Shown here: piece after piece, positions 15,824-20,951 of the stretch | Position numbering within the stretch: the stretch's first letter is position 1 | Layout of the letters: each line of letters starts with the position of its first letter | From: an uncultured Asticcacaulis sp. | GTDB taxonomy: Bacteria > Pseudomonadota > Alphaproteobacteria > Caulobacterales > Caulobacteraceae | Assembly (NCBI GenBank): GCA_946482045.1 | Contig: CAMLPZ010000037.1 | Span: forward strand, 1 to 20,951 | DNA: 20,951 bases | Direction of reading: 5' to 3' | Notes under the pieces: generated by a model | Told to the model about the DNA's origin: nothing | Database searches by the model: none | The model's input: the letters and a program-made list of their open reading frames with translations, nothing else | Translations under genes and position numbers: made by a program

Positions 15824-16153
15824 TCAGGCATCCATATGGATGTAGTTGAGCACGTCCGGATTGTTGGCCGCAGCCGCCATCAGCACCTTGTTGAGGTCAA
15901 TCTGAGCGCTGCGCTGATCCATTTCGCCGCTGCGGTACTGCGAGGTCACGCGGCGAAGATACGATCGCAGGGCAATGCGATCTTCGTCGCCAAGGCGCAA
16001 TGAAGTCTGCGATTCGATCTGGTCCTGAAGACCCGATACAACCCGGTCCTCGGACTCGTTGCTGTCGAGCAGATGCATCTGCTCGGCCAGGTAATCACGG
16101 CGGGATTGCTGATTGATGCCATTGATCGGCGCGGAAATCGTGTCGGTCGTCAT
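15824..16153 (-). CDS. Hypothetical 109-residue protein
   Basis: I do not recognise this protein. It is soluble, with no signal peptide or membrane segment, and is acidic and Gln/Asp-rich in its first two thirds. It is predicted mostly helical (RRDYLAEQMHLL, EDRVVSGLQDQIE, EDRIALRSYLRRVTSQYR, AQIDLNKVLMAAA). A GGAGG ribosome binding site precedes the ATG (GGACGGAGGCTCCC), and codon usage matches the neighbouring genes, which supports a real gene. It is convergent with the small membrane-protein operon and divergent from the next small gene, so it is a single-gene unit. Confidence 0.7.
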   Translation of the reverse strand: MTTDTISAPINGINQQSRRDYLAEQMHLLDSNESEDRVVSGLQDQIESQTSLRLGDEDRIALRSYLRRVTSQYRSGEMDQRSAQIDLNKVLMAAAANNPDVLNYIHMDA

Positions 16154-16362
16154 GGGAGCCTCCGTCCTGAAACTGCTTCAAGCGTCTCATCAATACCGCG
16201 GCGCCGCAACAAAACTCGTTTCACATGCGCGGCATCTCATTTCATCCCAAAAGTGAATTCACAACGGCTTGATCTGTTGTTTACTCGTGGGCGTCAAGCC
16301 CCGCACAGTCATTTTGCAATCACACTGATACGGTTGCCATACCTATTCACGGAGCAACCGTC

Positions 16363-16611
16363 ATGGCCACCGCCACCCAGTCTTCCGGTAACAACACCGC
16401 TATTATCATTCTCGCTGTCTTGATCATCGCCGCCCTGGCCGTCGGCGCCGTATTTATGATGCAGGACAATCGCTCGGGTAGCGAGCGTCTGGGCGACGCC
16501 GTCGAAGCCCTGCCGAACGGCGTCGACAATGCCGCCGATAAGCTGGGTGACCAGTCGCCGGCTGAGAACATAGAGCGCAATGCCGAAAAGGCCGTTGACC
16601 GGGTTAACTGA
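16363..16611 (+). CDS. Small single-pass membrane protein
   Basis: This 82-residue protein starts with a short polar stretch and has one strong transmembrane helix (AIIILAVLIIAALAVGAVFMM, about residues 13-33). The rest is a charged Asp/Glu/Ala/Asn-rich helical tail (SERLGDAVEALPNGVDNAADKLGD). The topology suggests an inner-membrane anchor with the tail in the periplasm or cytoplasm. CGGAGC lies 8 bases before the ATG, and a strong terminator follows the stop, so it is a stand-alone unit. No family was recognised. A stress-related or envelope role is plausible for such proteins, but nothing here proves it. Confidence 0.75.
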   Translation: MATATQSSGNNTAIIILAVLIIAALAVGAVFMMQDNRSGSERLGDAVEALPNGVDNAADKLGDQSPAENIERNAEKAVDRVN

Positions 16612-16635
16612 TACACACCTACACGTTCACGTGAC

Positions 16636-16668
16636 AACGCCGGAGACAGTCCCTGTCTCCGGCGTTTT
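16636..16668 (+). terminator. Strong intrinsic terminator after the small membrane protein
   Basis: AACGCCGGAGACAG and CTGTCTCCGGCGTT form a perfect 14-bp stem with a three-base loop, followed by TT and a T-rich stretch. It isolates the small gene from the prp operon downstream. Confidence 0.9.
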
Positions 16669-16708
16669 GATTTGACCGTGATGTTGACGCGTGCGTAAAT
16701 TTCACGAC

Positions 16709-16737
16709 TTGACTTGATTGGTTGCAAACGATACGAT
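16709..16737 (+). promoter_or_regulatory. Sigma-70-type promoter of the prp operon
   Basis: TTGACT (16709-16714) and TACGAT (16732-16737) are spaced by 17 bases, putting the transcript start near 16744 and a short leader with AGGGA before the prpB ATG. The spacer contains TTGCAAA (16722-16728), which resembles the TTTGCAAA half-site described for short-chain acyl-CoA-responsive regulators of the RamB/PrpR/PccR type. No regulator gene of that type is in the window. Confidence 0.7.
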
Positions 16738-16761
16738 TTATAAAAATACACAGGGACATCC

Positions 16762-17646
16762 ATGCCGACCACTTCCGCCGGCCGAAACTTCCGTGACGCT
16801 CTGGCGGCCGAGCAGCCATTGCAGGTGATCGGCGCCATCAATGCCAATCACGCCCTGCTGGCCAAGCGCGCCGGCTATCGCGCCATCTATCTGTCGGGGG
16901 GCGGTGTGGCGGCAGGATCGCTGGGCATGCCGGATCTCGGCATCAACACGCTCGACGACGTGCTGATCGATGTCCGCCGCATCACGGATGTCTGCGACCT
17001 GCCGCTTATGGTCGATATCGATACCGGTTTTGGACCGTCGGCCTTCAATATAGAACGGACGGTCAAGGCGCTGATCAAGGCAGGGGCCGCTGCCTGCCAT
17101 ATCGAAGACCAGGTCGGCGCCAAGCGCTGCGGTCATCGTCCAGGCAAGGAAATCGTCCCGGCATCGGAAATGGTCGACCGAGTCAAGGCCGCAGCGGATG
17201 CCAAGACCGATCCCGACTTCTTCCTGATCGCTCGCACAGACGCGATTGCTGTCGAAGGCATAGATGCCGCCATCGAACGCGCCGTGGCTTGCGTCGAAGC
17301 TGGCGCCGACGGTATCTTCGCTGAAGCTGCCTATGATCTCGATACCTACCGCAAGTTCGTCGATGCGGTGAAGGTTCCGGTCCTGGCCAATATCACCGAG
17401 TTCGGCAAGACGCCGCTGTTTACGCGCGACGAGCTTGCCTTCGCAGGAGTCGCGATCCAGCTCTATCCGTTGTCGGCCTTCCGCGCCATGAACAAGGCTG
17501 CCGAAGCTGTTTACGAAGCCATTCGCCGTGATGGCCACCAGAGGGCGGTTCTGGACACCATGCAGACGCGCGAAGAGCTCTACGATCGCATTGGCTACTG
17601 GGACTTCGAGCACCGGCTCGACACGCTGTTCAGCGGCCAGAAATAA
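16762..17646 (+). CDS. prpB: 2-methylisocitrate lyase
   Basis: This 294-residue enzyme cleaves 2-methylisocitrate to pyruvate and succinate, the last step of the methylcitrate cycle for propionyl-CoA. It is a phosphoenolpyruvate-mutase/isocitrate-lyase fold TIM barrel. Visible features are the [18 protein letters not shown] segment (43-60), the metal-binding DIDTGFG (85-91) and the catalytic loop KRCGH (121-125) with Cys123. The length equals that of characterised PrpB proteins (about 295), and KRCGH separates it from longer isocitrate lyases. It is first in the operon behind a strong promoter, with prpC starting 30 bases after its stop. Confidence 0.97.
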   Translation: MPTTSAGRNFRDALAAEQPLQVIGAINANHALLAKRAGYRAIYLSGGGVAAGSLGMPDLGINTLDDVLIDVRRITDVCDLPLMVDIDTGFGPSAFNIERTVKALIKAGAAACHIEDQVGAKRCGHRPGKEIVPASEMVDRVKAAADAKTDPDFFLIARTDAIAVEGIDAAIERAVACVEAGADGIFAEAAYDLDTYRKFVDAVKVPVLANITEFGKTPLFTRDELAFAGVAIQLYPLSAFRAMNKAAEAVYEAIRRDGHQRAVLDTMQTREELYDRIGYWDFEHRLDTLFSGQK

Positions 17647-17676
17647 TAAAAAACAAAATGACGACAGGAAACGAAC

Positions 17677-18837
17677 ATGGATACGGCAGGAGATCCCACC
17701 ACGGGCTTTAAGCCCAAGAAATCCGTTGCCCTTTCCGGAACGGTGGCTGGCAATACGGCTCTGTGCACGGTCGGGCGGACGGGAAACGACCTGGCCTATC
17801 GCGGCTATGATATCCTCGACCTGGCCAAAACCTCGGAGTTCGAAGAGATCGCCCACCTGCTGGTCCACGGTAAGCTGCCGAACCGGGCCGAGCTTGCCGC
17901 CTACAAGACTCAGCTGAAGGCGCTGCGCGGACTACCGGCGGCGGTCATGGCGGCGCTCGAAAGCCTGCCGGCCTCAGCGCATCCGATGGACGTGATGCGT
18001 ACCGGCGTGTCGATCCTGGGCTGCGTTCTGCCGGAAAAGGACGATCACAATACCGCCAATGCCCGGGATATCGCCGATCGGCTGATGGCGTGCCTGGGCT
18101 CGATGCTGCTCTACTGGTTCCATTTCAGTCACCACGGCCGGCGCATCGAGGTCGAGACCGACGATGACACGATCGGCGGTCACTTCCTTCACCTGCTGCA
18201 TGGCGAACGCCCGCGCGAGTCATGGGTGAGGGCGATGCACACCTCACTGATCCTCTATGCGGAGCATGAATTCAATGCCTCGACCTTTGCCGCGCGCGTC
18301 ATCGCCGGCACGGGATCGGACGTCTATTCCTGCGTCGCCGGCGCCATTGGCGCACTTCGAGGTCCTAAACACGGCGGCGCCAATGAGGTCGCCCACGATA
18401 TCCAGAAGCGCTATGACACGCCGGACGAGGCCGAAGCCGATATCCGCGAACGCGTCGCCCGCAGGGAAGTCGTCATTGGCTTTGGCCATCCGGTCTATAC
18501 GACGGGTGATCCGCGCAACAAGGTCATCAAGGAGGTGGCGCGGTCACTGAGCCAGGAAGCCGGCAGCCTCAAGATGTTCGATATCGCCGAGCGGCTTGAG
18601 ACGGTGATGTGGGGCATCAAGGCAATGTTCCCAAACCTCGACTGGTTCAGCGCGGTCAGCTACCACATGATGGGTGTGCCGACGGCGATGTTCACGCCAC
18701 TATTCGTAATTTCCAGAACTTCCGGATGGTCTGCGCACATCATCGAGCAGCGCCAGGACGGCAAAATCATCCGCCCCAATGCCAACTATACCGGCCCGGA
18801 AAACGTCCCGTTCGTGCCGCTCGACCAAAGACCATAG
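17677..18837 (+). CDS. prpC: 2-methylcitrate synthase
   Basis: This 386-residue protein condenses propionyl-CoA with oxaloacetate to 2-methylcitrate. It has the citrate synthase fold with all three catalytic residues: His232 in GPKHGGANE, His271 in [15 protein letters not shown] and Asp322 in NLDWFSA. The short N-terminus, about 386 residues in total, the [12 protein letters not shown] wording and its place after prpB favour methylcitrate synthase over the TCA citrate synthase, although such enzymes often retain some citrate synthase activity. An AGGAAACG ribosome binding site precedes the ATG. The next gene, prpD, is 214 bases away, separated by a structured repeat. Confidence 0.96.
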   Translation: MDTAGDPTTGFKPKKSVALSGTVAGNTALCTVGRTGNDLAYRGYDILDLAKTSEFEEIAHLLVHGKLPNRAELAAYKTQLKALRGLPAAVMAALESLPASAHPMDVMRTGVSILGCVLPEKDDHNTANARDIADRLMACLGSMLLYWFHFSHHGRRIEVETDDDTIGGHFLHLLHGERPRESWVRAMHTSLILYAEHEFNASTFAARVIAGTGSDVYSCVAGAIGALRGPKHGGANEVAHDIQKRYDTPDEAEADIRERVARREVVIGFGHPVYTTGDPRNKVIKEVARSLSQEAGSLKMFDIAERLETVMWGIKAMFPNLDWFSAVSYHMMGVPTAMFTPLFVISRTSGWSAHIIEQRQDGKIIRPNANYTGPENVPFVPLDQRP

Positions 18838-18852
18838 GAACCGAAATAGTCC

Positions 18853-19025
18853 TTCGCCTCCCCCATTTTGGCTGCCGCCGAGGCTGGGGGAGGTGGCATC
18901 GCGGCCAAAGGCCGAGATGACGGAAGGGGCCCAATCATAGAGGCCCCGCCCACCGCCTTCGGCGGTCCCCTCACTTGCGAGAGCTATACTCTCGCCGCGC
19001 TCGCCCCATAAATGGGGAGGGCGAA
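18853..19025. repeat. Palindromic intergenic repeat (MITE/REP-like) between prpC and prpD
   Basis: This ~173-bp G+C-rich element has near-perfect terminal inverted repeats, TTCGCCTCCCCCATTT (18853-18868) and AAATGGGGAGGGCGAA (19010-19025). Inside are perfect stems: CCTCCCCCA/TGGGGGAGG (18857-18893), CGGCC/GGCCG (18902-18914), GGGGCC/GGCCCC (18926-18947), ACCGCC/GGCGGT (18952-18966) and GCGAGAG/CTCTCGC (18977-18995). No protein gene is inside. Its wording resembles a family of intergenic repeats common in Caulobacterales and Sphingomonadales genomes, which is recollection, not a search. Its position inside the operon may alter mRNA stability or readthrough. Confidence 0.8.
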
Positions 19026-19051
19026 GTCAGCCAAATAGCAGGAAGCGCCTC

Positions 19052-20503
19052 ATGTCCGCCCATATCTCCAATGTCCGCCCCGAACCCGACAGTGTGCTCG
19101 TCGATATCGCAGATTATGTGCTGAACTATGAGGTCAAGTCCGATCTGGCCTATGCGACGGCGCGCAATTGCCTGATCGACACGATCGGCTGCGGGTTGGA
19201 AGCCCTCGAATATCCTGCATGCACCAAGCATCTTGGCCCGGTCGTCCAGGGGACGGTCGTGCCGAATGGCGCCAAGGTCTTCGGTACGCAATTTCAGCTC
19301 GATCCAATTAAGGCAGCCTTCGATATCGGCGCCATGATCCGCTGGCTCGACTTCAACGACACCTGGCTGGCGGCGGAGTGGGGACATCCATCCGACAATC
19401 TCGGTGGGATTCTTGCCGTCGCCGACTGGCTGAGCCGCAATGCGGTCGCGGCCGGCAAAACACCCCTGATCATGCGTGACGTGCTGACCGCCATGGTCAA
19501 GGCCCACGAGATCCAGGGCTGCATCGCCCTGGAGAACAGTTTCAACAAGGTCGGCCTCGACCACGTCATCCTGGTCAAGGTCGCTTCGACCGCCGTGGTT
19601 GCGCAGATGCTGGGCCTGACGCGCGACGAAATCATCGATGCCGTGTCGCTGGCCTGGGTCGACGGGCAATCCTTGCGTACCTATCGCCACAGCCCCAATA
19701 CCGGGTCGCGCAAATCGTGGGCGGCGGGTGACGCGACCTCGCGCGCCGTACGCCTGGCGCTGATGGTTCAGAAGGGCGAGATGGGCTATCCGAGCGTCCT
19801 GACCGCCAAGACGTGGGGCTTCTACGATGTCTCGTTCAAGGGCCAGCCGTTCAGGTTCCAACGTCCCTATGGCAGCTATGTCATGGAAAACGTGCTTTTC
19901 AAGATCAGCTTCCCGGCCGAATTCCACTCACAAACCGCCGTCGAAGCGGCCATGACCTTCCACGGCAAACTGGCCGAACTTGGCAAGACCACGGATGATA
20001 TCGCCAGGGTGACGATCCGCACACACGAGGCCTGTGTCCGCATCATCGACAAGAAGGGGCCGCTCAACAATCCGGCCGACCGCGATCACTGCATCCAGTA
20101 CATGGTCGCCGTCCCGCTGATCTTCGGCCGCCTGACCGCATCGGACTATGAGGACTTCATCGCCTGCGATCCACGCATCGATGCCTTGCGCGACAAGATT
20201 TTCTGCGTCGAAGAGCCGGAATTCACCCGCGACTATCACGACCCGGACAAACGCTCGATCGCCAATGCCATGACGATCGAATTCAATGACGGCACAAGGA
20301 CCGACGAACTGCGCGTCGACTATCCGATCGGTCACCGCCTGCGCCGCGCCGAAGGCATTCCCGTGCTGGAGGAAAAGTTCCGCCAGAACCTTAAGCGCCG
20401 TTTCCCAAAGAAACAGCAGGATCGCATCCTCGCCGTGAGTCTCAACCAGTCGGCGCTTGAGGCCATGCCCGTTCACGAGTATGTCGATCTCTACGTAATC
20501 TAG
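19052..20503 (+). CDS. prpD: 2-methylcitrate dehydratase, MmgE/PrpD family
   Basis: This 483-residue enzyme dehydrates 2-methylcitrate in the methylcitrate cycle, linking PrpC and PrpB; depending on the organism, rehydration to 2-methylisocitrate needs an aconitase. The family signature [20 protein letters not shown] lies at 97-116, and the conserved [10 protein letters not shown] segment (163-172) and the C-terminal (beta/alpha) subdomain are present. The length matches E. coli PrpD (483). AGGAAGC precedes the ATG. No prpE or AcnD/PrpF genes are nearby, so propionate activation and any trans-isomer route must be encoded elsewhere. Confidence 0.96.
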   Translation: MSAHISNVRPEPDSVLVDIADYVLNYEVKSDLAYATARNCLIDTIGCGLEALEYPACTKHLGPVVQGTVVPNGAKVFGTQFQLDPIKAAFDIGAMIRWLDFNDTWLAAEWGHPSDNLGGILAVADWLSRNAVAAGKTPLIMRDVLTAMVKAHEIQGCIALENSFNKVGLDHVILVKVASTAVVAQMLGLTRDEIIDAVSLAWVDGQSLRTYRHSPNTGSRKSWAAGDATSRAVRLALMVQKGEMGYPSVLTAKTWGFYDVSFKGQPFRFQRPYGSYVMENVLFKISFPAEFHSQTAVEAAMTFHGKLAELGKTTDDIARVTIRTHEACVRIIDKKGPLNNPADRDHCIQYMVAVPLIFGRLTASDYEDFIACDPRIDALRDKIFCVEEPEFTRDYHDPDKRSIANAMTIEFNDGTRTDELRVDYPIGHRLRRAEGIPVLEEKFRQNLKRRFPKKQQDRILAVSLNQSALEAMPVHEYVDLYVI

Positions 20504-20513
20504 AGGATTAAAC

Positions 20514-20951
20514 ATGGCCGTGCAGGCCGAGATCGCGGACGATATTGAAGCTGAGATCCGGGCGCGCGGCGAACTCTATCGCTTCGAGCTAATGTCACGC
20601 TCGGCCTATGCCGCCTTCCGTGTCGATGAGATCGCACTCGCCGGCAAGGGAGGGCGCGTCCTCTACCTCAGCGGCGTGCATTTCGCTTCGGAAAAACCGC
20701 TGGCGGTCGAGCAGAGGCTGATCAACCTGACTATCTTGCCAGACGCCGAGTCAGTTGACTTTTCGCAAACGTCTCCCGGTCACTGGCTGGCGCAGACCGT
20801 CCGGGACACACACGGAGAGATACATATCTCCGCCGATCTCGCCGATCCGGAAACCCTGCGCCTGTTGAAAGCCGAGGCGCCCCTGGCCTGCCTGATCGTG
20901 CGGCGCCGTGTCCGCAAGGACGGACACGCCATTACCTCAGGCATGCAGGCC
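20514..20951 (+). CDS. UTRA-domain protein without a DNA-binding domain, 3' end cut by window edge
   Basis: The 146 residues visible match the ligand-binding UTRA fold of HutC/GntR-type regulators. They include ADDIEAEIRARGELYRFELM (8-27), the family-like GKGGRVLYLSGVHFASEKPLAVEQRLIN (44-71), FSQTSPGHWLAQ, HISADLADPE, and APLACLIVRRRVRKDGHAITSG (122-143). In HutC this domain follows a 70-residue winged helix. Here the ATG is the true start, because an in-frame TAA lies at 20496-20498 only five codons upstream and AGAGGA gives a ribosome binding site. The protein therefore lacks the DNA-binding half. It starts 10 bases after prpD and is probably co-transcribed with it. It could be a ligand sensor acting on a partner regulator, a co-opted metabolite-binding protein, or a remnant; the clean ribosome binding site argues against a remnant. 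Confidence 0.78.
   Translation, partial: MAVQAEIADDIEAEIRARGELYRFELMSRSAYAAFRVDEIALAGKGGRVLYLSGVHFASEKPLAVEQRLINLTILPDAESVDFSQTSPGHWLAQTVRDTHGEIHISADLADPETLRLLKAEAPLACLIVRRRVRKDGHAITSGMQA

Noticed and set aside
16738..17868. 376-residue open frame on the minus strand
   Set aside because: It is antisense to prpB and the start of prpC, both of which are unmistakable; it shows no domain.

Overview
The window looks like chromosomal DNA of an alphaproteobacterium of the Caulobacteraceae, possibly Asticcacaulis, Brevundimonas or Caulobacter. This is an inference, not a search result. It rests on high G+C coding sequence, a large TonB-dependent receptor of the Caulobacter/Xanthomonas type beside flavin-dependent 'tryptophan halogenase' genes and a LacI regulator, a promoter consistent with a leaderless mRNA, and a G+C-rich palindromic intergenic repeat. 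No phage, insertion sequence, CRISPR array, rRNA or tRNA gene was seen.

Region 1 (1-755): wrbA, a flavodoxin-like quinone oxidoreductase on the minus strand whose last codons lie off the left edge. Its upstream region holds a 17-bp palindrome. A terminator hairpin separates it from the next locus.

Region 2 (755-11192): a nutrient-uptake locus. On the minus strand, in transcription order, are a 1047-residue TonB-dependent receptor, two flavin-dependent halogenases that overlap by 14 bases, and a secreted GH3 glycosidase. A LacI-family regulator is divergent from the receptor. The 455-bp gap between receptor and regulator is rich in palindromes, and two of them coincide with plausible promoter spacers. 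A canonical intrinsic terminator lies between the receptor and the first halogenase, so the distal genes may depend on readthrough or have their own promoter. The likely logic is sugar- or glycoside-responsive uptake and hydrolysis. The job of the halogenases is unknown and is the most interesting open question.

Region 3 (11215-13680): a BlaI/MecI-type repressor and an M56 (BlaR1-like) membrane metalloprotease. The protease lacks a recognisable penicillin-binding sensor and instead carries an Ala/Glu-rich helical stretch and a Pro-rich tail. The repressor promoter has a near-consensus -35/-10 with two palindromic operators, and its -10 lies only 6 bases before the ATG, which predicts a leaderless transcript.

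Region 4 (13774-16668): a poxvirus-like type IB topoisomerase, then a compact cluster of a small winged-helix-like protein and two three-helix membrane proteins. These are followed by an unrecognised 109-residue protein on the opposite strand and an 82-residue single-pass membrane protein with a strong terminator.

Region 5 (16709-20951): the methylcitrate cycle for propionyl-CoA, prpB-prpC-prpD, behind a good sigma-70-type promoter. A structured ~175-bp repeat is inserted between prpC and prpD. Ten bases after prpD begins a gene for a UTRA ligand-binding domain with no DNA-binding domain; it runs off the right edge.
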